From: Candidatus Microbacterium colombiense
GTDB taxonomy: Bacteria; Actinomycetota; Actinomycetes; Actinomycetales; Microbacteriaceae
Reading direction: 5' to 3'
DNA: 64,000 bases
Assembly: GCA_029203165.1 (NCBI GenBank)
Contig: CP119308.1
Location: 2,356,001 to 2,420,000 of the forward strand
This document shows, piece by piece, positions 16,733-23,858 of this stretch. Position 1 is the first letter of the stretch. Each line of letters opens with the position of its first letter. The position numbers were made by a program, and so were the translations under genes. Under the pieces are notes generated by a model that ran no database searches, was not told where the DNA came from, and worked only from the letters and a program-made list of their open reading frames with translations.

Positions 16733-18100
16733 TCACGACGAGGACGACGAGGTGGACAGGCCCGCGAGCTGCGACGAGAGCCAGGACGACTGTGATTGCA
16801 GCTTCGAGAGCTGCACCTCGAGCTGCGAGTACGTGCGCTCGAGCGTCGCCCTGCGCTGCTCGAGGCGGATGTCCCAGCGCTCGACCTGGGACTTGAGCGT
16901 CTTGACCTCGGACTCCTGTCCGGTGATGCGCTGCGTCAGCAGACCGTCGTACTTGTCGGAGTACTTGGTCGTGACCTCCTGCAACCGGCCCGACAGTCCG
17001 GAGAACACGGCCTGCGCCTTCTCGGGGTCCTCCGCGAGCGCCCGGGTGAACTTCTCCGCGTCGAAGGAGAGAACGCCCTTGTCGCTGATCGAGATGCCGA
17101 TCGTCGAGGGCGAGACCCCGTCGACCGGATACTGCACGGCATCCGCCAACGCTGTGCGCAGATTGCGGACGGTGCTGTCCCCCGTGAACACGCCGAGCGT
17201 GGTCTTCTCCCCCACCGCACCGACCGTCGACTTCGACCCGTTGTCGATGCGGGTGAGCAGGGAGGCGATCTCCTTGATGAACGCTTCCGCCTTGGTCGTC
17301 TGCGCCTTCGCGTCCAACGCGACCGAGACCACGATCGAGTCCGCGCCCGCCTTCGAGACGGTGACGTCGATGTCCTCGCCGATGCTGATGGTGTTGCTCG
17401 CGCTGATCAGCGTCTGCTCGGCCGCGGTGCCGGCGAACATGCGCACCCTGGCATCGGCACCCTGCGCGAGGACGGCAGCGCCGGTCTCAGCCGCCATATC
17501 CGCAGCGGTTCCGGAGGCGACCTCGGCAGCCGTGCCTCGGTGCAGAGCGAACGAGCTCGCGGCTCCCGTGTCGGTCGCGGTCAGTTGGATGCGCGAGAGG
17601 GCCTTGCCGTCGGCATCGGTGCCCGCCGGCACGACCGTCGCCGTCACGCCGGCCTTCGCGGCATTGATCGCCTTCGCCAGCTCCTGCGGGCTGGAGCCCG
17701 CCGGGGTGATCGCGGTCTGGGTGCCGTCTGACGCGACGAGCGTGAACTCCCCGCCCCAGGCCTCCGCGCCGCCGGCGGCCGTGATCACGGAGTGCGCCGC
17801 AGCGACCGCGTCGACCACGATGCTCGTCGAGAACGCGCTGGCCTTCGCGCCGGCGGTGACCGTGACGCTCTCGGCGGAGGAGGATGCGGTGAACGCGGCG
17901 AGCGACGTCGCTCCTGCCGCGGTCTTCGCCTTGGCCATCAGGTCCTGCAGCGACTTGTTCAGCGACTGCAGGTTGGTGATGATGGTGCCACGGTCGGTGA
18001 TCTTGTTCGCGATCAGCTTCTTCGGGATCGCCGCCACGTCCATGAGGGCGGTGATGAGCTCGTCGGTCTTGAGCCCGGATACCAGTCCGTCGAGTTTCAT
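16733..18100 (-). CDS. fliD: Flagellar filament capping protein FliD
   Basis: FliD caps the filament and guides flagellin folding. The 455-residue protein opens with MKLDGLVSGLKTDELITALM, the conserved FliD N-terminal helix region, and ends with a long coiled-coil segment (QRITGQESEVKTLKSQVERW, then LEQRRATLERTYSQLEVQLS) and a Ser-rich tail. It starts at ATG 18100. Between fliC and fliD lies a strong GC-rich hairpin (18144-18179) that could reduce read-through from fliC. Confidence 0.95.
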   Translation of the reverse strand: MKLDGLVSGLKTDELITALMDVAAIPKKLIANKITDRGTIITNLQSLNKSLQDLMAKAKTAAGATSLAAFTASSSAESVTVTAGAKASAFSTSIVVDAVAAAHSVITAAGGAEAWGGEFTLVASDGTQTAITPAGSSPQELAKAINAAKAGVTATVVPAGTDADGKALSRIQLTATDTGAASSFALHRGTAAEVASGTAADMAAETGAAVLAQGADARVRMFAGTAAEQTLISASNTISIGEDIDVTVSKAGADSIVVSVALDAKAQTTKAEAFIKEIASLLTRIDNGSKSTVGAVGEKTTLGVFTGDSTVRNLRTALADAVQYPVDGVSPSTIGISISDKGVLSFDAEKFTRALAEDPEKAQAVFSGLSGRLQEVTTKYSDKYDGLLTQRITGQESEVKTLKSQVERWDIRLEQRRATLERTYSQLEVQLSKLQSQSSWLSSQLAGLSTSSSSS

Positions 18101-18143
18101 CTTCGATGCCTTCTGTGCGTGCGGAGTCGATGGTCCTACAGGA

Positions 18144-18179
18144 AGGCGCTCGGGCGGAGACCTCTCCGCCCGAGCGCCT
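18144..18179 (-). terminator. Hairpin between fliC and fliD
   Basis: A perfect 16-bp inverted repeat (arms 18144-18159 and 18164-18179, loop of four bases) directly after the fliC stop. The arm reads AGGCGCTCGGGCGGAG. No clear T-run follows on the minus strand, so it may act as a partial terminator or as a 3' stabiliser of the flagellin mRNA. Confidence 0.65.
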
Positions 18180-18201
18180 CATGCGCCTCAGGCGCAGCGG
18201 C

Positions 18202-19062
18202 TCAACGGAGCAGCTGCAGGACGCCCTGGCCCGACTGGTTCGCCTGCGCGAGCATGGCGGTGCCGGCCTGCTGCAGGATGTTCGCAGCGGTGTACTTGAC
18301 CATCTCGGCTGCCATGTCGGTGTCGGCGATACGGCTCTTGGCCGCCGACAGGTTCTCGGCCGAGACCTGCAGCGAGTTGATGGTCGACTCGAAGCGGTTC
18401 TGCACCGCACCGAGGTCGGCACGAGCCGAGGAGACGCTCTTGATGGCCGTGTCGACCGTGGTGATGGTCGCCGCTGCCAGCGTGGGCGTCGCGAATCCGT
18501 CGGTGGTGACGATGGCGGTCTTGAGGTCCGCCGCGAGCGTCTTGATGTCGGCGGAACCGAGGTTCACCGTGATCTGGCTCGAGGCGGCGCCGTCGGCACC
18601 GACCTGGAAGCTCAGCACGCCGTCGCCTGCCGCACCGGCCGAAGCATCCAGCAGCTTGATGCCGTTGAAGTTCGTGGTGTCGGAGATGCGCGTGAGCTCG
18701 TCGACCAGCTGGGTCACCTCGGTGGTGATGGCCTTGCGGGAGTCGACGTTGTTGGAGTCGGATCCTGCCTGGACCGCGAGGTCGCGGACACGCTGCAGGA
18801 TGGAGTGGACCTCGGTCAGCGCGCCTTCAGCGGTCTGGATCACCGAGATGCCGTCCTGGGCGTTGCGGGCTGCGACGTTCAGGCCGTTGACCTGCGAGCG
18901 CAGACCCTCGGAGATGGCCAGACCGGCGGCGTCGTCGGCTGCGCGGTTGATGCGCAGACCGCTCGAGAGCTTCTCGAGCGACTTCGAGACGTCGTTCTGG
19001 TTGGCGGACAGGTTGCGGTACGAGTTGAGCGCACTGACGTTGGTTGCGATCTGAAGACCCAT
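18202..19062 (-). CDS. fliC: Flagellin FliC
   Basis: The filament subunit. The 286-residue protein has the conserved D0/D1 N-terminus (MGLQIATNVSALNSYRNLSA, then LEKLSSGLRINRAADDAAGL and AISEGLRSQVNGLNVAARNA) and C-terminus (NILQQAGTAMLAQANQSGQG, ending VLQLLR). The variable middle is short, so the surface D2/D3 domains are reduced. It starts at ATG 19062 behind a GGAGGA Shine-Dalgarno sequence and a leader with a hairpin. Its own flagellar-type promoter is at 19122-19149. Confidence 0.97.
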   Translation of the reverse strand: MGLQIATNVSALNSYRNLSANQNDVSKSLEKLSSGLRINRAADDAAGLAISEGLRSQVNGLNVAARNAQDGISVIQTAEGALTEVHSILQRVRDLAVQAGSDSNNVDSRKAITTEVTQLVDELTRISDTTNFNGIKLLDASAGAAGDGVLSFQVGADGAASSQITVNLGSADIKTLAADLKTAIVTTDGFATPTLAAATITTVDTAIKSVSSARADLGAVQNRFESTINSLQVSAENLSAAKSRIADTDMAAEMVKYTAANILQQAGTAMLAQANQSGQGVLQLLR

Positions 19063-19067
19063 GAATA

Positions 19068-19110
19068 TCCTCCGTGGTTATGGGACTGAATGCGGGCCCA
19101 TCCGTGGGCC
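19068..19110 (-). promoter_or_regulatory. fliC leader with two ACGGA motifs, possible CsrA sites
   Basis: On the transcript, a hairpin with a 6-bp stem (GGCCCA / TGGGCC at 19105-19110 and 19095-19100) presents CGGA in its loop, and a second CCACGGAGGA covers the Shine-Dalgarno sequence (19068-19073) just before the ATG. Both carry the 7-mer CCACGGA. In Bacillus, CsrA represses flagellin by binding two such GGA sites, one over the Shine-Dalgarno sequence. Here this is inference; csrA and fliW are not in the window. Confidence 0.5.
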
Positions 19111-19121
19111 TGCACAATCCA

Positions 19122-19149
19122 CATTCGCGACAGTCGCCCGGCGCGTAAC
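19122..19149 (-). promoter_or_regulatory. Flagellar-type promoter before fliC
   Basis: Minus-strand reading is GTTAC, 13 nt, GTCGCGAATG. It differs from the other three copies by one base less in the spacer and by AATG in place of ATAG. It lies 60 nt upstream of the fliC ATG, between fliC and the sigma-factor gene. Confidence 0.65.
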
Positions 19150-19167
19150 CCGCGCTGCGGAGGAATG

Positions 19168-20049
19168 TCAGAGGGCGGGAAGGAGATCGTCGGCCCGGCG
19201 TGGGATCGCGGGGCTCGCGGGCGACGGCGACGATGCGGGCACGGGACCGAACAGTGCACCGAAGAACTCGCTCTTCGCGGCGGTGGAGCGATCGCCCGTG
19301 GTGCCGTCCTCCCACGCCTGCATCGCCTCGCGCATCATGCCGAGACCGCGAGTGCGCAGTTTCGACACGTAGGCGTGGCTGACCTCCATCTCGTCGGCGA
19401 GGTCTTTTACCATCCGGTCGTCGATGTAGATGCCCCGGATCACCCGGCGCATCGCGGCCGGCAGCGCATCGAGCACCCGCACGAGCATCGCCCGGTTCTC
19501 GTTCTGCTCGGCGGCGTGCTCCGGCAGGATCACACTGTCGGTGAGGTCGGCGGCCTGTCGGCCGGTCTCGAGATCGAAGTGCTCCTCGAAGCTCGTCGCG
19601 GTGCGCACCATCGTGTCGAGCTGGAGCATCTCGGCGACCGAGCCGGCGTCGATCCCGGACTCTTTGGCCAACTCGGCGATCGTGCCCGGTCGACCTGTTC
19701 GGGCGAGTACGGCGTCGCCTGCCGCCCGGATGAGTTGGATCTTGTCGCGTGCGCGCTCGCCCGCGGGGTCTGCGCGGCGCATCTCCGACAGCATGGCCCA
19801 GTTGATCTGTGTGCGCGCGAACGCTCCGAAGGGGATCCCCCGTTCCGGCTCGTACGTGAGAGCGGCGCGGGCGAGGCCCCAGCGGGCGGCCGACATCAGA
19901 TCGTCGAGATCGACATGCTCCGCCGTGCGTGCCTTCTCCAGCGCGAGGAAGGTGGCCAACGCCATGTTCTCTCTCGCCAAGCGGTCAGCCGCCGGAGGCA
20001 CCGAAGAGGGTGCGCCGGAACCAGCAGAAAGGTCAGAATGACGCAGCAA
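19168..20049 (-). CDS. FliA/WhiG-family RNA polymerase sigma factor
   Basis: A 293-residue sigma-70 family protein with region 2 (VDLDDLMSAARWGLARAALT, then YEPERGIPFGAFARTQINWA), a region 3 segment (GRPGTIAELAKESGIDAGSV), and region 4 helix-turn-helix (VIRGIYIDDRMVKDLADEME, then VSHAYVSKLRTRGLGMMREA). The three-region layout without region 1.1 is that of flagellar/sporulation sigma factors. It begins with TTG, supported by GGAG 6 nt upstream; no ATG gives a better N-terminus. A C-terminal tail of about 40 residues is rich in Pro and Ser and unusual for the family. It probably reads the four promoters in this cluster. Confidence 0.88.
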   Translation of the reverse strand: MLRHSDLSAGSGAPSSVPPAADRLARENMALATFLALEKARTAEHVDLDDLMSAARWGLARAALTYEPERGIPFGAFARTQINWAMLSEMRRADPAGERARDKIQLIRAAGDAVLARTGRPGTIAELAKESGIDAGSVAEMLQLDTMVRTATSFEEHFDLETGRQAADLTDSVILPEHAAEQNENRAMLVRVLDALPAAMRRVIRGIYIDDRMVKDLADEMEVSHAYVSKLRTRGLGMMREAMQAWEDGTTGDRSTAAKSEFFGALFGPVPASSPSPASPAIPRRADDLLPAL

Positions 20050-20194
20050 TGTGACTCCGTGGCTAGCTCAACTCATTTATGAGGAAAGTAGCAGGTTTCA
20101 CACGTTTACAAGCAAAAATGGATGCTGAAGTGATCGTGTCGTTACGCGTGCCCTGCCGGTCGACATCGATGAGCATGGCTGACAGGCTGAGGAG
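20050..20194. promoter_or_regulatory. AT-richer divergent promoter region
   Basis: This 145-nt gap separates the sigma factor (minus) from a small membrane protein (plus) and is visibly lower in GC than its surroundings. It contains a 12-bp palindrome (CTCATTTATGAG, 20072-20083) 23 nt upstream of the sigma start codon. No flagellar-type promoter is present, so the sigma gene is probably transcribed by another sigma factor. Exact promoter elements cannot be fixed by eye. Confidence 0.4.
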
Positions 20195-20386
20195 ATGCGC
20201 AACAACGGAACCAACACCGACGTCAACCTGGGCCTCCTCATCTTCGGCGGCGCCTTCGGGCTCGTCTGTGCGGTACTGATCCTCACCGGGGTCTTGAGCC
20301 CCACTCTGTGGTTCACCGTCATCGCGATGGCATTGTTGGTCGTCTCGCAGTGGCTGACCATCCGCGCCAAGCGCCGCAGGTCCTGA
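20195..20386 (+). CDS. Small membrane protein of unknown function
   Basis: A 63-residue protein with two membrane helices (LGLLIFGGAFGLVCAVLILT, about residues 12-31, and LWFTVIAMALLVVSQWLTI, about 38-56) and a basic C-terminus (RAKRRRS). The ATG at 20195 directly follows GAGGAG, so the Shine-Dalgarno spacing is unusually short. No family is recognised. It lies between the sigma factor and nhaA; no functional link to either is evident. Confidence 0.6.
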   Translation: MRNNGTNTDVNLGLLIFGGAFGLVCAVLILTGVLSPTLWFTVIAMALLVVSQWLTIRAKRRRS

Positions 20387-20424
20387 GGCGATCCCTCGGT
20401 CGGAGTCCGAGTGGCGCGGACGGT

Positions 20425-20487
20425 TAGAATGGTTCCGGCGCGTCGGGAAGTCTGGTCGACACTCACTCTGTCGACCATTCCCAGGAG
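20425..20487 (+). promoter_or_regulatory. nhaA promoter and structured 5' leader
   Basis: TAGAAT at 20425-20430 is a good -10. The following leader folds into one hairpin: an outer stem GGGAA (20445-20449) with TTCCC (20478-20482) and an inner stem GGTCGAC (20454-20460) with GTCGACC (20470-20476), loop ACTCACTCT. The 3' strand of the outer stem abuts the AGGAG Shine-Dalgarno sequence (20483-20487). A leader that is nearly all hairpin suggests control by salt, pH or a ligand, but no known riboswitch class is recognised with confidence. Confidence 0.5.
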
Positions 20488-20493
20488 CCACCC

Positions 20494-21855
20494 GTGCACA
20501 ACGCGCCTCCCACACCGTCCTCCGCAGCGCGTTTCCCTCGCTGGCCCGGAGCCTCAGAAGCAACACGGATCTCCGCTCTTCTGCGAAAGGAAGCCGTCGG
20601 CGGCATCCTGCTCGTAGCGGCCGCGGTCATCGCCATCATCTGGGCGAACTCGCCCGCCGCCGACAGCTATTTCGCTCTCCGCGACTTCCGGATCGGCTAC
20701 GAACCGTGGCATCTGGAGCTCTCTCTCGGCGCATGGGCCGCCGATGGACTGCTCGCGGTGTTCTTCTTCCTCGTCGGGTTGGAACTGAAACGCGAGGTCG
20801 TGGCCGGTGACCTTCGCAGCTTCAACACCGCGGTCGTGCCGATCACCGCGGCCGTGGGCGGTGTCGCCGTCCCAGCGATGATCTACGTGGCCATCGTGTG
20901 GAACCAGCCCTCGCTCCGCGAAGGGTGGGCGATCCCCACCGCCACCGACATCGCCTTCGCCGTCGCCGTCCTCGCTCTGGTCGGCTCCCATCTCCCGAGC
21001 CCGCTCCGTATCTTCCTTCTGACCCTCGCCGTCGTAGACGACCTCATCGCGATCGTCATCATCGCCGTCTTCTACACCGCCGACATCGAGATCCTGCCTC
21101 TGGTCATCTCCGCAGGGGTCATCGCCATCTACGGCTTCCTGGCCCAGCGGTACCGGACCCTGTTCGGAACCAAGGCCTACGCCGCATGGCTGATCCTGCT
21201 GCCGCTCGGATTCGTCGCGTGGGCGTTCCTGCACGCCTCAGGCATACATGCGACGATCGCCGGCGTCGCCCTCGCGTTCACCATTCCTGTGCACGCGAAG
21301 CGAAACGGCCCGGATGCGCAGGGGGGCGGACTCGCTGAAGAGTTCGAGCACCGGTTCCGCCCGCTCTCTGCCGGCATCGCCGTTCCGATCTTCGCGTTCT
21401 TCGCCGCCGGAGTGGCGGTGGGCGGGATCGAGGGCATCACGCGCGCAGCCACCGATCCGGTCACGATCGGCATCGTCACCGGTCTGGTCCTCGGCAAGCC
21501 CCTCGGCATCGTCCTGTCCGTTCGCCTTCTCACCTGGGCGACACGGGTCCGTCTCGATCCCTCCCTGCGATGGATCGACCTGATCGGCGTCGGGATGCTG
21601 GCCGGCATCGGGTTCACCGTCTCACTGCTCATCGCGGAACTCAGCTTCGGGGCGGGAAGCCCGCACGGCGACGACGCGAAGGTCGCCATCATGGTCGCCT
21701 CCCTTCTCGCCTCTCTCCTGGCCTCCGCTGTGCTCGTCGCGCGGAACCGTCGATACCGGCTGATCGCACGCCCGCAGGCGATCGAGCGTCAGCCCCCTGG
21801 GGCGCCCCCCTATGGTGGATACCGATGCACGACCGCTCAGGGCCGCACACGCTGA
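20494..21855 (+). CDS. nhaA: Na+/H+ antiporter NhaA
   Basis: NhaA exchanges Na+ for H+ across the cytoplasmic membrane. The 453-residue protein has about 12 membrane segments and the family's key residues: Asp152 in PTATDIAFAV and the pair Asp182-Asp183 in LTLAVVDDLIAIV, matching the E. coli ion-binding aspartates. It starts with GTG at 20494, with AGGAG 6 nt upstream. The C-terminal 30 residues after the last helix are extra. The hairpin leader before it may regulate translation. Confidence 0.96.
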   Translation: MHNAPPTPSSAARFPRWPGASEATRISALLRKEAVGGILLVAAAVIAIIWANSPAADSYFALRDFRIGYEPWHLELSLGAWAADGLLAVFFFLVGLELKREVVAGDLRSFNTAVVPITAAVGGVAVPAMIYVAIVWNQPSLREGWAIPTATDIAFAVAVLALVGSHLPSPLRIFLLTLAVVDDLIAIVIIAVFYTADIEILPLVISAGVIAIYGFLAQRYRTLFGTKAYAAWLILLPLGFVAWAFLHASGIHATIAGVALAFTIPVHAKRNGPDAQGGGLAEEFEHRFRPLSAGIAVPIFAFFAAGVAVGGIEGITRAATDPVTIGIVTGLVLGKPLGIVLSVRLLTWATRVRLDPSLRWIDLIGVGMLAGIGFTVSLLIAELSFGAGSPHGDDAKVAIMVASLLASLLASAVLVARNRRYRLIARPQAIERQPPGAPPYGGYRCTTAQGRTR

Positions 21856-21863
21856 AGGACACG

Positions 21864-22466
21864 ATGACCGACGAACTCGAACTGCCCGCAACCCGACCGG
21901 GGCCGAATCGACGAGCAGTGCTCTCGGCAGCAGCCTGGGCCATGCCGGTCATTGTTGCGACGGTAGGAACGCCGCTGGCTGCAGCCTCCGGCAGTGGCGT
22001 GCAGTCGGCATCGTACGCGAACGTGACATCTGAGACGGCCCAGGGCGGGCAGATCACGTTCACCCGTCCGCTCTCCATCAGGATCACCGGCACCATGCGC
22101 GCAGGGGATCTCGTGACCCTCACCGTGGGTGGCTCGATGGCGCTCCAGGGAGGAGGAGCGGGAGCGACGCGCGCGACACCTGTCCGGATATTCTCTGTCG
22201 CTGGCCCGAACTTCTCCCAGGCGAGCACCTTCTCCAATCCGGACGGCTCGCAGACGACCGTGCTGACAGTGAACCGCGACCTCGCCGAGGGTATGTACAG
22301 CAAGACGATCAGCTGGATTCCCCTTGACGGTGCCACCACCTCGTCGATGGAAGATGAGATCCTCACATGGCTGCCCGGCACTTACACCACGAGCATCTCG
22401 ATCAGCGTAGGCACCGTCGTGGGTGAGATCGGGACTCTCACGATCGTTCGGGAACCCGAGAACTGA
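21864..22466 (+). CDS. Exported protein with Tat-like signal, unknown function
   Basis: A 200-residue protein with a twin-arginine-type leader (NRRAVLSAAAWAMPVIVATV, then GTPLAAAS) and a mature part rich in Thr, Ser, Gly and beta-strand patterns (QITFTRPLSIRITGTMRAGD), suggesting a secreted Ig-like or other beta-sandwich protein. The ATG at 21864 has GAAGGA upstream; an ATG at 21825 would extend it without a better leader. It lies 8 nt after nhaA and may be co-transcribed. Its signal region resembles that of the protein at 23025-23414. No function is assigned. Confidence 0.7.
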   Translation: MTDELELPATRPGPNRRAVLSAAAWAMPVIVATVGTPLAAASGSGVQSASYANVTSETAQGGQITFTRPLSIRITGTMRAGDLVTLTVGGSMALQGGGAGATRATPVRIFSVAGPNFSQASTFSNPDGSQTTVLTVNRDLAEGMYSKTISWIPLDGATTSSMEDEILTWLPGTYTTSISISVGTVVGEIGTLTIVREPEN

Positions 22467-23024
22467 CCGTCGCATCGGTGGCGTGAGACCCCTCTATCGC
22501 ACTGTGGAGGTCCGGAGTGAGGGCCCGGCCGGGATCGAACCGACGACATCCACGGTGGCGCCGTATCGATGCTCTCCCCTTAGCCCACCCCGAAGGGGAA
22601 CGTGGGCGCAGGGGAGGTTCTGCGCGCGAGTGCGACGCTTGAGAGCTCCCTGCTGGCGCCGGTAGGCGCGATGGCCCTCCCCGTTGCGGACGCTCTTACT
22701 GGTCACAGCAGCCCACGTATGACGAGCGCCGCGTGCCGCTCCTGCCGCGGCGCGCTACCAGACCCCCTCGACACACCATGAGGGCTCGGACTCACGGGCT
22801 CGAGGTCATGGCAGCAGGCCGTTTGCAGAGGGTTGCGAGCGTGTGGCGGTGGGACTGCACCCGGATACGACAGGAGCCCCGTCGATGACGACGAGGCATC
22901 GGCCATAGTTCCTGTTCAGGCACAGCCTAAACGGAACTCGGAAGGGTTAGAAAGGAGTGTCTTCCACTCGAAAGGCGGCTGAGGACTGACATCGCGAAGA
23001 GGAACAGACCACCGAACGCTGGGG
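22467..23024. other. Non-coding stretch with a tRNA-Val fragment
   Basis: This 558-nt stretch has no credible gene. Its left part holds a 37-nt copy of the 3' half of the tRNA-Val gene at 23632-23704 (see repeats). The rest has short GC-rich inverted repeats, and every open frame in it is short with non-coding composition. No integrase, transposase or recombinase remnant is recognised. Confidence 0.6.
22521..22557 (-). repeat. Partial tRNA-Val copy, attachment-site-like repeat (left)
   Basis: These 37 nt match 23633-23669 of the tRNA-Val gene at 36 positions (one T to G change in the acceptor stem). The match covers the 3' acceptor strand, T arm, variable loop and the 3' strand of the anticodon stem, then stops. 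The flanking sequence cannot form the 5' half of a tRNA, so this is a fragment, as left by integration into a tRNA 3' end. Confidence 0.75.
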
Positions 23025-23414
23025 TCAGAACGTGTGGACGAAGGACCCGGAGACAGGTGAGCCCGCGATCGTGACGGTCGCGGTGAACGTATAGGAGACG
23101 CCCGTCGGGAATCCAGCGAGGGTGATCGAGGCGTTGCCGTTCGAGTCGACGGAAAAGCCGGAGGACCCAATGGTGCTGCCGCCCGATGGGGTCCAGGTAA
23201 CCCGACCGGTGACGTTCTGCGCACCTGCTGGGGGATTGGCGACGTTGATGTACAGGTCATGCCAGTCGGAGAAGCCGACGGCTGCGATGCCTGTTATCGT
23301 CACAGTGGCTGCCGCAACGCTGGCAGCAGCAAGAGGCGCAGAGACTGCAAGTGCGATGACGGGAGCCGACCAGGCTCCGTACGTCAGCACAGTACGTCGC
23401 GAGATATCCTTCAT
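23025..23414 (-). CDS. Small exported protein with Tat-like signal, unknown function
   Basis: A 129-residue protein with a twin-arginine-like leader (SRRTVLTYGAWSAPVIALAV, then SAPLAAAS) and a mature part of about 95 residues with the alternating pattern of a single Ig-like or fibronectin-like beta domain (NVTGRVTWTPSGGSTIGSSG, then SITLAGFPTGVSYTFTATVT). ATG at 23414 has GGAGGA just upstream. Codon use looks less GC-rich than in neighbouring genes. It lies between the two tRNA-Val repeats, so it may be cargo of an integrated element. No function is assigned. Confidence 0.65.
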   Translation of the reverse strand: MKDISRRTVLTYGAWSAPVIALAVSAPLAAASVAAATVTITGIAAVGFSDWHDLYINVANPPAGAQNVTGRVTWTPSGGSTIGSSGFSVDSNGNASITLAGFPTGVSYTFTATVTIAGSPVSGSFVHTF

Positions 23415-23631
23415 GCTCCTCCAGGATTGTGCGTCCTGTGACTCTAGCAGCGGCCCTCAAAGCCGCGAGTACCTGCTTCGGCCGTTGGGAACGGCGCTCA
23501 GCGCACCTCCGACGCATCGCGCGCTTCCTCGAGATCTCGATCGTGGCGCTGATCCAGATGCCGACGACGGCAGAGGTCGCGCCGCGACCGGGGCGGAGCC
23601 GGCATCCGGTCGTTCTACCCGCTTGATGGGG

Positions 23632-23704
23632 TGGGCCCTGCCGGGATCGAACCGACGACATCCACGGTGTAAACGTGGCGCTCTACCAGCTGAGCTAAAG
23701 GCCC
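23632..23704 (-). tRNA. tRNA-Val (anticodon TAC)
   Basis: On the minus strand a 73-nt cloverleaf is complete: acceptor stem GGGCCTT with AGGGCCC, D arm (AGCTCAGCTGGTAGAGC), anticodon stem CCACG/CGTGG around loop TTTACAC giving anticodon TAC, and T arm GTCGGTTCGATCCCGGC. No CCA is encoded. The 3' half is repeated at 22521-22557. Confidence 0.95.
23633..23669 (-). repeat. tRNA-Val 3' half, attachment-site-like repeat (right)
   Basis: This part of the intact tRNA-Val gene is the partner of the 37-nt copy at 22521-22557. The two copies are in direct orientation and bound about 1.1 kb, the arrangement produced when an element integrates into a tRNA gene and restores its 3' end. Confidence 0.7.
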
Positions 23705-23858
23705 TGGTGATGACAAGTCTATCCGGATGCCGGTGCGCGACTGTGTCGTCGAACAGGGATAAGGTGATTCAGGCGCGCGTTGTGTACAGCCGACAAGGCT
23801 GCCCGCGTCGCTTCCCGTTTCATTGGCATGACCTGCCAGCTTGACGAAAGGCTCCCCC

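Noticed and set aside
22521..22590. Second functional tRNA-Val
   Set aside because: Only the 3' half matches; the 5' side cannot form the acceptor, D and anticodon stems.
22494..22706. Small frame across the tRNA fragment
   Set aside because: It translates tRNA-derived sequence and has no coding signature.
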